NCBI GenBank assembly: GCA_963742405.1
Contig: CAVUMB010000005.1
Location: forward strand, 1 to 64,000
Direction of reading: 5' to 3'
DNA: 64,000 nucleotides
Source of the DNA: JAGVSR01 sp963742405
Lineage (GTDB): Bacteria > Pseudomonadota > Alphaproteobacteria > Rhizobiales > Hyphomicrobiaceae
The notes under the pieces were generated by a model. It saw only the letters and a program-made list of their open reading frames with translations. It did no database searches and was not told the DNA's origin. The position numbers were made by a program, and so were the translations under genes. This document shows positions 25,560 to 34,760 of this stretch, piece after piece; position 1 is the stretch's first letter, and each line of letters starts with the position of its first letter.

Positions 25560-25882
25560 TCCGCACCTGCTTGAACGTTCGAAAATCGTGAATGCAGGTT
25601 ACGCGAATCCCTTCACTCAAACTGTTGTAGGTCTGCCACTCCCGTTTCGATAACGAGAGTTTTCATAAGATACTTTCCGACTGGCGCAACGAGTGACGGC
25701 GCCCCCGGCCTTGCGCGGATTGGTCGTTAAGTCTTTGTTCTGGCACTTGGAGTTGTGCGTGTCTTTGATGGACCCGTTTAGACGAGCGCAAAATTGCGAC
25801 CGACATTTCAATTTCTGCATCGGGACTAAAAATAATTGAATTGCGCTGCCGCCACCTCTCACGAAAGCATGCTTTGTCGGGC
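25560..25882. other. Intergenic region upstream of the barrel gene
   Basis: No gene is supported in these 323 bases. They should hold the promoter of the barrel gene and the end of the antiporter gene's transcript. A weak hairpin (ACTC..GTT with AAC..GAGT, then TTTTC) lies near 25640-25665. Confidence 0.45.
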
Positions 25883-26899
25883 TTACCTTGGTAGCAGCAC
25901 GAAAATGTAAGTGAGATAGCCCGTAAGAAGGGCCGCTCCTTCAAGACGGCCGATGCGATTGCCGTTCCAGGCAAACGCGAACATAGCGACGCTCGCAGCG
26001 ACCATGACCAGATTGTCGAAAAGGACGATCTCGGGTGGAACGACGGTCGGCTGGATGAGACCCGTCACGCCGCCAATGCCAAGAATGTTATAAACATTCG
26101 ATCCCATGATGTTGCCGAGCGCAACGTCACTATGTTTGCGGATCGCAGCGACGACCGAAGTGACGAACTCGGGCATCGACGTACCGATCGCGACGATGGT
26201 AAGCCCGATAACGGTTTCCGACATGCCATAGAAGCGGGCAATGCCGATAGCGCCATCGACAAGCAGCTTGCCGCCAAGAACAACGACCGCAAGTCCGGCG
26301 AGAGCTATCAGCAGCGGGATCACCGGCCCGAAATTTTCCGCCCATGACCTTGCCTCGCCCGAGTGCGTTGGCAGGCGGTGAAGTTCGCTATAGGCCTCCG
26401 CCTTCTCGTAACCCGAAGTGTGGCCGGCCGAGGCACCAGACGGTTTTGTCTCCTGGCGATAGGCATAAATAATGTATGTCGCGAGAAGGGCGACGAATAT
26501 CGACCCGGTCACGCGGTCGAGTGCATGGACGTAAGATACAATCGCAAACAGCAGCGCGGTGCCGACCACAACGATGCCGTCGCGACGCAGCGCGTTCGAC
26601 TGCACGGCCATCGGCGTGATAAGCGCAGATAGTCCAAGGATGAGAAGGATGTTGGAAATACTTGAACCAACGATGTTGCCAACCGCAATGCCGGGCGAAC
26701 CGGCCAGTGCCGCTTGAACGCTGGTGACGAGTTCGGGTGCGGAGGTCCCGAGGCCAACGAGAGTGAGGCCGATCAGAAGCGGGGACATGCCGAACCGTTC
26801 GGCAACAGCGACGGCTCCCCGTACCAAAAGTTCGCCTCCGACGATGAGCAGCGCAAACCCGCCCAATAAAAGACCGACATCGCCCACGTTCCACCCCAT
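25883..26899 (-). CDS. Calcium/sodium antiporter (CaCA family, YrbG-like)
   Basis: 338 residues, ten predicted membrane helices in two inverted halves. The alpha repeats are clear: GLTLVGLGTSAPELVTSVQA in the first half and GLTIVAIGTSMPEFVTSVVA in the second, each with the conserved Glu, and GNIVGSSISNILLILG and GNIMGSNVYNILGIGG after them. It exchanges Ca2+ for Na+ or H+ across the inner membrane. ATG 26899 is used; a GTG four codons earlier is possible. Confidence 0.92.
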   Translation of the reverse strand: MGWNVGDVGLLLGGFALLIVGGELLVRGAVAVAERFGMSPLLIGLTLVGLGTSAPELVTSVQAALAGSPGIAVGNIVGSSISNILLILGLSALITPMAVQSNALRRDGIVVVGTALLFAIVSYVHALDRVTGSIFVALLATYIIYAYRQETKPSGASAGHTSGYEKAEAYSELHRLPTHSGEARSWAENFGPVIPLLIALAGLAVVVLGGKLLVDGAIGIARFYGMSETVIGLTIVAIGTSMPEFVTSVVAAIRKHSDVALGNIMGSNVYNILGIGGVTGLIQPTVVPPEIVLFDNLVMVAASVAMFAFAWNGNRIGRLEGAALLTGYLTYIFVLLPR

Positions 26900-27067
26900 T
26901 TGTTGCAGCACGAGTGGTTACTTTGGCAAATATCGTCACAGAAAAGCATGCACAATCCAAATCGCTCGCTCGTTCTTTTCCTGGAACTGTTCATGCCGCG
27001 GCCGGTTAGTTAGGTTGTTGCAACTTATCGGCCGCGTGTCGCCGGGTCAAAAAGTCGGGGAGGCTCC

Positions 27068-27541
27068 ATGGCCAAGAATACGATCTGCATCTGGTACGAT
27101 AAGGATGCCGAAGCGGCGGCCAGATTCTATGCCGCCACGTTTCCCGATAGCGCTGTCGGCGCAATTCATCGGGCGCCGGGCGACTATCCATCCGGCAAAC
27201 AGGGCGATGTCCTAACAGTCGAATTCACTGTTGCCGGTATCCCGTGCCTCGGCCTCAACGGAGGGCCAGCTTTCAAGCACACCGAAGCCTTTTCGTTCCA
27301 AATCGCAACCGACGATCAAGAAGAAACGGATCGCTATTGGAATGCGATCGTTGGCAATGGTGGACAAGAGAGCCAGTGCGGCTGGTGCAAGGACAAATGG
27401 GGGATCTCCTGGCAGATCACGCCACGGGCGTTGACCGAGGCGATCGCTGCCGGCGGCGAGGGGGCGAAGCGCGCATTCGCCGCCATGATGACCATGCAGA
27501 AGATCGACATTGCTGCGATCGAGGCAGCGTTGCGCACTTAG
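27068..27541 (+). CDS. VOC family (PhnB-like) protein
   Basis: 157 residues. Layout of the glyoxalase/bleomycin-resistance fold in its PhnB/3-demethylubiquinone-methyltransferase-like form: ICIWYDKDAEAAARFYAATF, LTVEFTVAGIPCLGLNGG, EAFSFQIATDDQEETDRYW, GWCKDKWGISWQITPRAL. The substrate is unknown. Such proteins are often misnamed methyltransferases. GGGGAGG precedes the ATG. Confidence 0.85.
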   Translation: MAKNTICIWYDKDAEAAARFYAATFPDSAVGAIHRAPGDYPSGKQGDVLTVEFTVAGIPCLGLNGGPAFKHTEAFSFQIATDDQEETDRYWNAIVGNGGQESQCGWCKDKWGISWQITPRALTEAIAAGGEGAKRAFAAMMTMQKIDIAAIEAALRT

Positions 27542-27569
27542 AGAAAAAGTCTCGATGCACAATGCAATC

Positions 27570-28145
27570 CTATTTTCGGATGCCCTCGACCTGCAAATCG
27601 AGTTCGACCTGCTTTGAAGCCGGTCCCAGTTCCTTGACGATGCCGAAATCGGCCAGAACGAGTGTAGTCCTTCCGCTGAACCCTTGGCGAACGCCGCCCC
27701 ACGGATCGTTCCCGCCACCGACAGCCTCGGCCGCAATCGTGACCGTCTTTGTCACGCCCCGAAGCGTGAGGTTTCCGGTGATGTCCGCCTTGCCCGCGCC
27801 CTTGGGCGCCACCGATTTGGTGATAAACGACGCTTTCGGAAACTGCGCCGCGTCGAGGTAGTCGGGCCCCCTTAGATGCTTGTCGCGCTCGGCGTGGTTC
27901 GAGTTGAGGCTTGCCGTGTCAATTTCTACCGAGATGCGCGCAGCCGCCGGGTTTGTCGCGTCGTAGCTGAACGATCCCGAGAACGTATCGAAGCGGCCCA
28001 CAAGCCAGCTATAGCCGAGATGGTGAATGCGAAAGTTGATCGAGGCGTGCCCGCCCTTGGTGTCGATGATGTAGTCGGCCGCCGATGCGGGTCCGGTGAA
28101 CGCGACAACGGCCGCGAAGACAAGGCTGCTTACGCGAAGCATCAT
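27570..28145 (-). CDS. YceI family periplasmic protein
   Basis: 191 residues. Signal peptide (VFAAVVAFTGPASA) and a YceI lipocalin-like barrel: YIIDTKGGHASINFRIHHLG, VGRFDTFSGSFSYD, DITGNLTLRGVTKTVTI. These proteins bind isoprenoid-like lipids in the periplasm. AAGGAG precedes the first of two ATGs. It lies 34 bases after the cytochrome b561 gene, so the two are likely co-transcribed; a second YceI gene diverges from them at 28880. Confidence 0.9.
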   Translation of the reverse strand: MMLRVSSLVFAAVVAFTGPASAADYIIDTKGGHASINFRIHHLGYSWLVGRFDTFSGSFSYDATNPAAARISVEIDTASLNSNHAERDKHLRGPDYLDAAQFPKASFITKSVAPKGAGKADITGNLTLRGVTKTVTIAAEAVGGGNDPWGGVRQGFSGRTTLVLADFGIVKELGPASKQVELDLQVEGIRK

Positions 28146-28179
28146 GAATGGTCTCCTTGTGATGGGGTCATAAACTTGA

Positions 28180-28725
28180 TCAGGCGGGGCCCGACCACAT
28201 TCGGCTCAGGGTTTGCCGGTGTTCGAAGGCATGATGCCAGATCGCGGCAGCGGTGTGGACCGCGGCAAGTACCATGATGCCATACGCCGTCCATCGGTGA
28301 ACGAGACCTGCGGCGTCCTCGAGCCCGAGCGATTGAAACGCCGAGGGCACGCCGAACAATCCGAACACATCAATGGGGCGCCCGTCCGCAGTCGAAATCA
28401 AATAGCCGCTGATCGTGAGTACGAACAGGAGCGCATAGAACGCCCGATGAACCGCGCGTGATGCAGTGCGCGCAAGGGCCGGAAGATCGCTGTCGTCCGG
28501 CTTTTCATTGCGGAGCCTCCAGCCTGAGCGCAGGACGAGCGCGACGAACACGAGAATGCCGATGCTGCGATGCAAGTCCGGTGCTGATCGATAATAGGGG
28601 CTGTAATAGTCGAGTTCGACCATCCACAGTCCAAGTCCGAACAGCACGACGATCGCTGCCGCCATTGTCCAATGCAACGCACGCGATACGCTGCCATAGC
28701 CTGTCGGCGTATCGGTTATCGCCAT
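28180..28725 (-). CDS. Cytochrome b561
   Basis: 181 residues with four membrane helices. The heme-ligand histidines lie in RALHWTMAAAIVV, SAPDLHRSIGILV, and GLVHRWTAYGIMVLAAVHTA, as in bacterial b561 proteins that pass electrons in the inner membrane. It is followed by a YceI gene, a frequent pairing. Confidence 0.9.
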   Translation of the reverse strand: MAITDTPTGYGSVSRALHWTMAAAIVVLFGLGLWMVELDYYSPYYRSAPDLHRSIGILVFVALVLRSGWRLRNEKPDDSDLPALARTASRAVHRAFYALLFVLTISGYLISTADGRPIDVFGLFGVPSAFQSLGLEDAAGLVHRWTAYGIMVLAAVHTAAAIWHHAFEHRQTLSRMWSGPA

Positions 28726-28879
28726 TTTTGATCCTCCGGCGTTCGACCATTCCCTCCCGGTGCCGCACTATGCTTGATCATCCCGGCCATACCGGGGCAG
28801 CCCCGCTGCATTTTCGACAAATCGAAATGCCATTCATTCACATGAGGGCATGAGCTGCGGATACCCAAAGGGGGATAGG

Positions 28880-29467
28880 ATGCGAAATGCTCACGGCTGG
28901 AGTGCCGTCGTTCCCGTTCTGTTGTTGGCCGGCATTCCCACTCATACGGCTCGCGCCGAAAGTTATGTCTTTAACTCCAAACGCACCGAAGTCCGCTTCT
29001 CCTATGTCATGGGGTATTCAACTCAGCGCGGCCGGTTCAGCAGCGTCGAGGGTTTGCTTGAGTTTGATGCGAAGGCGCCGGAAAAGAGCAAGGTATTCGC
29101 AACAATCGCGACGGCAAGCATAGAAACCGGACAGCCGATCATTGATGACGAACTGAAGGGCGCGAATTTCTTTAATGTCAAAGCCGAGCCGACGTTGACC
29201 TTCCGCAGCCGATCGGTGAAGCCGACCACCACGGATGCGGCGGAGATCAGCGGCGACATTACCGTCAACGGCGTGACCAAACCAGTGACGCTCAACGTGA
29301 CGCTCACGGCGCATGACGATCCGAACCTGAAATACAGCGCCGGCAGCAAGAAATTCCTGGCCACTACGACGATATCGCGCAGTGCATTTAAAATGGTCTC
29401 GTACCCCGACATGGTCGGCGATGAAATCGGCATCGAGATCGACGCGGTCGTGCGCCCCAAGCGCTAG
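28880..29467 (+). CDS. YceI family periplasmic protein
   Basis: 195 residues, signal peptide (VVPVLLLAGIPTHTARA) and a YceI barrel: YVFNSKRTEVRFSYVMGY, GRFSSVEGLLEFD, EISGDITVNGVTKPVTLNVT. It is divergent from the b561-yceI pair. ATG 28880 is chosen, with AGGGGGATAGG just upstream. Confidence 0.9.
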   Translation: MRNAHGWSAVVPVLLLAGIPTHTARAESYVFNSKRTEVRFSYVMGYSTQRGRFSSVEGLLEFDAKAPEKSKVFATIATASIETGQPIIDDELKGANFFNVKAEPTLTFRSRSVKPTTTDAAEISGDITVNGVTKPVTLNVTLTAHDDPNLKYSAGSKKFLATTTISRSAFKMVSYPDMVGDEIGIEIDAVVRPKR

Positions 29468-29479
29468 TGCGTGAGCGAG

Positions 29480-29505
29480 GAGCGGCCGCGACGGCGCGGC
29501 CGCTC
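29480..29505. terminator. Hairpin terminator between convergent genes
   Basis: Perfect 11-base stem GAGCGGCCGCG (29480-29490) and CGCGGCCGCTC (29495-29505) with a four-base loop, between the YceI gene and the outer-membrane protein gene that converges on it. Confidence 0.7.
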
Positions 29506-29512
29506 TCCTGCA

Positions 29513-31123
29513 TCAGAACTTCCGCCGTAGCTCCGTCCGCACCCCGAAATTATCCTCCGCTCCTTCCTGGAACTGATAAGTCGCGTCCGCGCGCAAAAGC
29601 CAGGCGCGATCGAGTGGCACCTGATATCTCACGCCGACCGCGTACTGCGAATCTTTGGCTCCGATGCCGTCGTTTTCGAACGGCTGCACCGTTGCCAGCT
29701 CGAATACGATCTGCTGATCCAGATTGAAGAGATACTGCAGACCAATCGCGCCGCCCCATGCGTTCGAACCTGTGTCATCCAATTTTGGATACCCGGTCAG
29801 AGCATCGGTTTCGAAATTGATGCCGACGTTCTTCAGAATACCGGCGCCGTTGCCGTCGACAAGAGGCTGCGGATTGTCGACACCGACAAAGAAATTGGCA
29901 TACGGCAGCAGCGTACTGGGCAGGCCGGTGATCAGGCTGTTTTCGGAAATGACGGCAAAGCCGTTGTTGCCGTCGTCGCCAAAATTGGCAAAGAGGCGCG
30001 TGGAATTGGAAACGGTGTTTTCGTAGCGGCGAGTGTAGGCGGCGGTGAGAAATTGGACGAGAAGATCGTCCTGCTCATCGCGGCCCTGCACGACGCCGTA
30101 GCCAGCCTCGATGTAGCCGTTGAAAGCATCGACGAAGGTCGTGACGCCGTAGAGATTGGCGCTGTTGTTGTCGACCTTGCCATCGGCTCCGATCACGCTG
30201 GCGTTGTCGACGTTGTCGAAAGCGGCAAAGAACGTCACGTCGTAATTGGAAATGCCGAGCTCCGGCAGGTTCTTCGCCGGCAAAGTCACCGCGCCGCCGA
30301 GAATTGCATCGTTTGCCCAGATGCCGTTCTGCAGGAACAGCGGGAACAAGCCGACGACGAACGGCAGATCGAAGCTAGATTGCTGGCCGGAAACTCCCGA
30401 ATAGATTGAGCCGAAATCGCCCTCGAAGAAGAGAGTTTGCGGGTTGAGATCAAGTTCGTCGTTGAACTTGCCGTTGCCGTCGCTGCCGCCGAACTCATAG
30501 CGCGTGAATTCGACGTTGGCCTTCTGTAGCGGCGTGATGAAGGCGTGGATGCGTTCCGTGCCCGTGATCTTGAGGTCGACGTCGAGGTTCAGCCGCGTTG
30601 CGATCTGGGCAATGTCCTTGCCGTTATTCTGATTGTACGCGACCGCCGTCCGCCAGTCGCCGTAGATGGACAGACCCGGCAGCAGCGGATTGAGTTCACC
30701 AAACAGCATGCTGCTCCCGTCATACATTCCCGAAGTGTACTGTTCACGGCCGACTTCGAGAGCCGGGCGTGGCGGCTCGATCGCGCTTTTGCCGCCATAG
30801 ATTTCGACTTGCTCGCCGGCATCGTACGTCTGCTCGTAGATTGGCCCCTCGCGGAACGCCGTATGGACTTGTCTTTCTTTCTCATGCGACGCGGTGCTGG
30901 AGGTTTTGGCTTGCTCGCTTTCGCCGGCATCCACTTGCGGACCGTTGACGTAGGTCTTTGCAATCCAGGTTTCGTTGTTGCCAAATACATCGGTGCTTGT
31001 GCTCACGGCGGGATCGGCGCGTGAAGCGCTGACGCCGAGGCTTGCGCCTGCGGCCAAGGCCGCAATGGCCGTCGTCGATCGCACCACAGAAAAAATGCTG
31101 GCAGGCACGGCTTTCGTCGTCAT
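29513..31123 (-). CDS. Outer membrane barrel protein next to the multiheme cytochromes
   Basis: 536 residues with a signal peptide (TAIAALAAGASLGVSASRA) and a C-terminal run of beta strands ending in Phe (VRTELRRKF), typical of an outer-membrane barrel. Many short aromatic strands (YEFGGSDGNG, FEGDFGSIYSGVSG, YQFQEGAEDNFG) point to a large pore. No family is recognised. It is in line with the pentaheme cytochrome gene 128 bases upstream. By position it may be the outer-membrane part of an electron conduit, but that is inference. ATG 31123 is favoured by GGGAG upstream. Confidence 0.72.
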   Translation of the reverse strand: MTTKAVPASIFSVVRSTTAIAALAAGASLGVSASRADPAVSTSTDVFGNNETWIAKTYVNGPQVDAGESEQAKTSSTASHEKERQVHTAFREGPIYEQTYDAGEQVEIYGGKSAIEPPRPALEVGREQYTSGMYDGSSMLFGELNPLLPGLSIYGDWRTAVAYNQNNGKDIAQIATRLNLDVDLKITGTERIHAFITPLQKANVEFTRYEFGGSDGNGKFNDELDLNPQTLFFEGDFGSIYSGVSGQQSSFDLPFVVGLFPLFLQNGIWANDAILGGAVTLPAKNLPELGISNYDVTFFAAFDNVDNASVIGADGKVDNNSANLYGVTTFVDAFNGYIEAGYGVVQGRDEQDDLLVQFLTAAYTRRYENTVSNSTRLFANFGDDGNNGFAVISENSLITGLPSTLLPYANFFVGVDNPQPLVDGNGAGILKNVGINFETDALTGYPKLDDTGSNAWGGAIGLQYLFNLDQQIVFELATVQPFENDGIGAKDSQYAVGVRYQVPLDRAWLLRADATYQFQEGAEDNFGVRTELRRKF

Positions 31124-31205
31124 TGCGAAGCTCCCAATTCGTGCCCCAAGCCGGCGAATGCGCCCGGCCGGCGAGAGGTCGTTGGAGAGGCTTCGGACCC
31201 GCAAG

Positions 31206-31227
31206 TTGAATTCCCGGCGGAATTCAA
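31206..31227 (-). promoter_or_regulatory. Inverted repeat between cytochrome and barrel genes
   Basis: TTGAATTCC (31206-31214) and GGAATTCAA (31219-31227), a perfect nine-base stem with loop CGGC. In the intercistronic region it could cut cytochrome-to-barrel readthrough or act as an operator. Confidence 0.45.
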
Positions 31228-31251
31228 TCCGAAACTACCGGTTCGTCGGCA

Positions 31252-33060
31252 TTAGCCCTTCACGTCGACATCGACCGAGAAGGAGTGAATATTCATGATC
31301 CGCTCGTTCATGCTCTGCTCCATCGCTTTCGTCGCCCCGACGAAGCGCATGAAGTAGATCGGCTCGGCGCGGCTGCGCATCCGAAAGGCGAGCTTGTACT
31401 TGCCGGGTTTGGTAATCAAATTTCCCGGCACGCTGTATTTGGCGACCTTTTCTCCCAGTGGCGTGAGTGAATGGTTTTCCATGCGCACGAGCGGCGGATG
31501 GTTGAGGACAGTCGTTGGAACCCCCGGCGGACGCAAATGCGGCAGCGGGTCAATATCGAAGTTGACCGGCAGATACATTTCTCTGTCCGTGCCCTTGACG
31601 TTGGTCGTCAGGAACTTGGTTTGGAAGTGCACGAGCTGCTGGTCTGTCGCGATGGTGCCGGCGGCGACGTCGAGACTGTGCAGATCCGCCACGTCACCGT
31701 TGCTGTCGACATAGCCGGATTCCCAGATGTTCTGCCCATCCGGATCGACAAGAGCAACGTTGACCCAAAGCTGCGGCTGCGCTCCAAGTGAGCCGGACGG
31801 CAGGTTATGCCCCGTGTTGATGTTGCGAATCCGGTAGGAGAAGCCGAGGTCCGCCCCGATCGTCGGTGAGCCGTCGAGGAATGGTCCGTCGATCTTGCTC
31901 GAATTCTCCATCACCTGCTTGCGCAGCTTGTCGCGCTCGTCAAGCTTGGCGATGTTTTCGTCGATGATCTCGCGCGCCTCTTCTCGATCAAGCGCATCCG
32001 ACCAGCGCTTCGGGAATGTCACTTTCAGTTTGCCGGCAGCCACCTTGTCCTCGAACTTTGTCGAGCCCCAGCCAGCGCGCCAGTCGAACATCAGCCAGTC
32101 CGCGATGCTGATATCCTTGGCTTTCGGATTGTGCGGGAAGATCCCCGGATGCGCGATCGAGTAACCGGGGCCGATGAAGCGGTGATTGGCGTGCCTGCGA
32201 CCCGGGTTGACTTCCTTGCCACCCACGATTGCCGACGGTGCGGTCGAATAGCCTTTCGGCTGACCGGGGACCTTGCCCATGTGGCAATCCTGGCAGGTGA
32301 CGCCGGCCTTCCGAGCCGGACTATCGCGATACTGATCCCAGACGATTTCGAGTTTGATCCCGAGGTTCACCGCGACCTGATGGCAGCTGACGCAGAATTC
32401 CGATTTGGTGATCTGATTGTTCGTGATCATGCCTTGGTGGATCTGATTGCCCCGCTCGCCCTCACTCGTCGCGACGGTGTAGGTGTCCTTCTTGGCGATG
32501 ACGTCCTTGATGACGCTTTGTTCGCCGCTGCCGTAAACCGGTTCGAAGATCTTGCCCGGCTCGATCCGGCGCTCGCCGTTGACCTTGCCGTACTGCTCTT
32601 TGACGCGGTGGCAGGTGATGCAGGTTACGCCTTCACGCGCGATCTGGCTGCGAGCCCACAGCGGTGCCTCGCGTGCTTCGCCAAGTTGCGTGCCGGCCTG
32701 TTGATGACAGCGGACGCAGAATGTGCCGACGGTCCCTTGCGTTAATTCCTGGAACTTCTGCTCAAACTTGTGAAACATCGGTGAGATCGACGCATAGGCG
32801 TGATTCGAAGATGACCACTCCTCATAGATCTGTTTGTGGCACTCACCACACTGCGCTGCCGTGGGATAGAGCGTCTCGTCATTGACGAGGCCGGCATGCT
32901 CCGGCGGCTTGGGAACGGGTTCGTCCGCCCGCACATTAGTTGTCCATTGAGCTGTCCCTTCCGGCTCCGCCGAGGCGCCCAAAGAGAGAAGGACCGGCAT
33001 CAGAATGGCGCCCGCAAACGCGCATGAAAAAGCTCTAACGCCAAGGAACCATTTCATCAT
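31252..33060 (-). CDS. Pentaheme cytochrome c
   Basis: 602 residues. Signal peptide (AFSCAFAGAILMPVLLSLG, cut near ASA/EPEG) and five CxxCH heme sites: CGECH (about residue 71), CVRCH, CITCH, CVSCH and CQDCH, all in the first half. The spacing resembles the cytochrome c554/c552 superfamily. The C-terminal half is heme-free and beta-rich (NINTGHNLPSGSLGAQPQLW). It would sit in the periplasm or on the outer membrane and carry electrons. No active-site heme with a Lys ligand is seen, so it is not a typical NrfA nitrite reductase. GGGGGG precedes ATG 33060. Confidence 0.85.
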   Translation of the reverse strand: MMKWFLGVRAFSCAFAGAILMPVLLSLGASAEPEGTAQWTTNVRADEPVPKPPEHAGLVNDETLYPTAAQCGECHKQIYEEWSSSNHAYASISPMFHKFEQKFQELTQGTVGTFCVRCHQQAGTQLGEAREAPLWARSQIAREGVTCITCHRVKEQYGKVNGERRIEPGKIFEPVYGSGEQSVIKDVIAKKDTYTVATSEGERGNQIHQGMITNNQITKSEFCVSCHQVAVNLGIKLEIVWDQYRDSPARKAGVTCQDCHMGKVPGQPKGYSTAPSAIVGGKEVNPGRRHANHRFIGPGYSIAHPGIFPHNPKAKDISIADWLMFDWRAGWGSTKFEDKVAAGKLKVTFPKRWSDALDREEAREIIDENIAKLDERDKLRKQVMENSSKIDGPFLDGSPTIGADLGFSYRIRNINTGHNLPSGSLGAQPQLWVNVALVDPDGQNIWESGYVDSNGDVADLHSLDVAAGTIATDQQLVHFQTKFLTTNVKGTDREMYLPVNFDIDPLPHLRPPGVPTTVLNHPPLVRMENHSLTPLGEKVAKYSVPGNLITKPGKYKLAFRMRSRAEPIYFMRFVGATKAMEQSMNERIMNIHSFSVDVDVKG

Positions 33061-33674
33061 CAATCCCCCCAAGGATTTTGGATATTTACATGTACTGCAT
33101 ATCCAAACCGCATATGACACATGAATGCCGGTGGCAAAATTGATTAACCTCCGGATATTGGCCGTGATATGGCCGTCTTATTGTACAAATACTGAGGTCA
33201 ATGCGACTTACGGAACGCCAAAAGATGTAATGTTCATTTCATATAGATTTTCCAAATGAGGGGTGTTTCGCGTCCAAGCAGGAATGTATCGCGCTCAATA
33301 AAATGTTGAAAATAAAGGGAAAAATTGTAACGTGCCTAGTGCAAGATTGTTGCGCGACGCCATTGAGCAACCATTGATCTATTTTGCGCAGAAGGGTTCC
33401 GCTAAATATGCTTAATGCGATTTAGAGCAAACAAATTTTATGGTCGGCGGATAGGCTTACGACAGCCAATCACACTGTCGCCATTATCGGGCCAATATTT
33501 GACCAAACATCAAAATGAATAAATATAAGCGGCGGGTAATTGGAATTTCTCTCCGCTTGAAGCGTTCGCTGCAATGGGTGCCGACGATCCCAGTGGTGAT
33601 GAGCCGCTGCTTTATTAGCGGCTTGCACTACTGCCGCCCACTCGCAAAGCCGAACATCAAACCAGGATGGGTCA
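33061..33674. other. Divergent promoter region of the cytochrome cluster
   Basis: 614 bases with no supported gene. The middle (about 33180-33520) is clearly AT-rich. It separates the leftward barrel/pentaheme genes from the rightward reductase/tetraheme/decaheme genes and should hold both promoters. One strong inverted repeat (33077-33107) is listed separately. Confidence 0.6.
33077..33107. promoter_or_regulatory. Long palindrome upstream of the pentaheme gene
   Basis: TTTGGATAT (33077-33085) and ATATCCAAA (33099-33107), perfect nine-base arms, with the smaller palindrome TACATGTA in the centre. It begins 17 bases from the ATG, so it could be an operator overlapping the promoter or a leader hairpin. 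Confidence 0.5.
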
Positions 33675-34760
33675 ATGCCTCCAAGCCATGTGATCACTGT
33701 CAATGGCCAGAGCTTCCGGGCGCGACAAGGTGAAGTGCTGCTCGATGCGGCGCTGGCAAATGGTGTCGCTATGCCGTTCGATTGTCGCGCCGGACACTGC
33801 GGCACGTGTTGTGTGCGACTCGTGTCGGGTTCGGTGCGCGGCGGCGAGGGCACGGAGCCGGGCATCGTTCATGCCTGTCAATGCCGTATCTTCGGCGATG
33901 CAACGCTTGAGCGCGATGACGCGCAAGGCGTCCGCATCGTTGCCGGCGCGCTTGCATCTCTTCGCCCGTTGTCGCCGGAAGTCATGGAGGTCGGCATCCG
34001 GACAGCCCGCGCATTACCTTACCACGCCGGTCAGTATGCAAAGGTCGGATTCAAGGGCTTTCCTAGCCGGCCGTTCAGCATCACTCTTCCCTTGCAGACC
34101 GCGCGCGATCAGCGGCTCGTCTGGTTCCACATTCGTCGCATGGCGCCGGGCGGAGTGACTGCCGCTCTCGGCAAGAGCATCACGATTGGCCATGCCGTCA
34201 CCCTTGAGGGACCGTACGGCTCGGCCCATTATCGTGCCAACTCCGCCAGCCGAATGGTGCTTGTCGCGACCAATACCGGCTTCGCACCGATCTGGTCGAT
34301 CGCCGTTGCGGCGTTGCGCGAGAACCCACAGCGTTTGATGATGATCATCGCCGGTGGGCGCAGTCTCGATGCACTCTATATGGGGCCGGCACTGGCCCAA
34401 CTTACCCGCTTCCCCAATGTTCACATCATTCCAGTCTGCAGCGCGGCGCACAATCTACCCAAGGCCGTGATGCCTGGCCGCCCGACCGACTATCTCCCGA
34501 TCTTGCTGCCAAGCGACGTGCTCTATGCGTGCGGCGCTCCTGGCATGGTCGAAGCCGTGAAAACGATTGCGGCCAAGGCCGGTGCTGTCTGTTACGCCGA
34601 TCCGTTCGTTGCCGCGCGTGGAAGCGCCGAGGACAACACACAGGCATCCCGCCTAACTGGCTGGCTGACGTGGCCTGTGGGCCGCCGCGTTGAACCCGTG
34701 GCGGCTTTCAGCATGAACGACGTGAAGGTGAGATCTCATCGTGATGCACGGCGCGCCTAG
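33675..34760 (+). CDS. [2Fe-2S] ferredoxin / flavin reductase (oxidoreductase)
   Basis: 361 residues. An N-terminal plant-type ferredoxin domain has CRAGHCGTCCVRL and a later CQC, the four-Cys [2Fe-2S] set. A flavin-binding barrel (HAGQYAKVGF, RPFSITLP) and an NAD(P)H-binding domain (VLVATNTGFAPIWSIAVAA, YACGAPGMVEAVK) follow. It resembles reductase parts of multicomponent oxygenases, but no oxygenase is near. Beside multiheme cytochromes it probably moves electrons between NAD(P)H and that chain. AGGA precedes the ATG. Its end overlaps the next gene. Confidence 0.85.
   Translation: MPPSHVITVNGQSFRARQGEVLLDAALANGVAMPFDCRAGHCGTCCVRLVSGSVRGGEGTEPGIVHACQCRIFGDATLERDDAQGVRIVAGALASLRPLSPEVMEVGIRTARALPYHAGQYAKVGFKGFPSRPFSITLPLQTARDQRLVWFHIRRMAPGGVTAALGKSITIGHAVTLEGPYGSAHYRANSASRMVLVATNTGFAPIWSIAVAALRENPQRLMMIIAGGRSLDALYMGPALAQLTRFPNVHIIPVCSAAHNLPKAVMPGRPTDYLPILLPSDVLYACGAPGMVEAVKTIAAKAGAVCYADPFVAARGSAEDNTQASRLTGWLTWPVGRRVEPVAAFSMNDVKVRSHRDARRA

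Noticed and set aside
25735..25770. Sigma-54 promoter (TGGCACTTGGAGTTGTGC)
   Set aside because: The -12 GC does not fall at the required spacing from the -24 GG.
31252..33060. NrfA-type nitrite reductase
   Set aside because: It has five hemes, but all with CxxCH and no CxxCK catalytic heme, and the C-terminal half does not look like NrfA.
33675..34760. Reductase of a phenol- or methane-type oxygenase
   Set aside because: The domain order fits, but no oxygenase subunit is encoded in the neighbourhood; multiheme cytochromes are.
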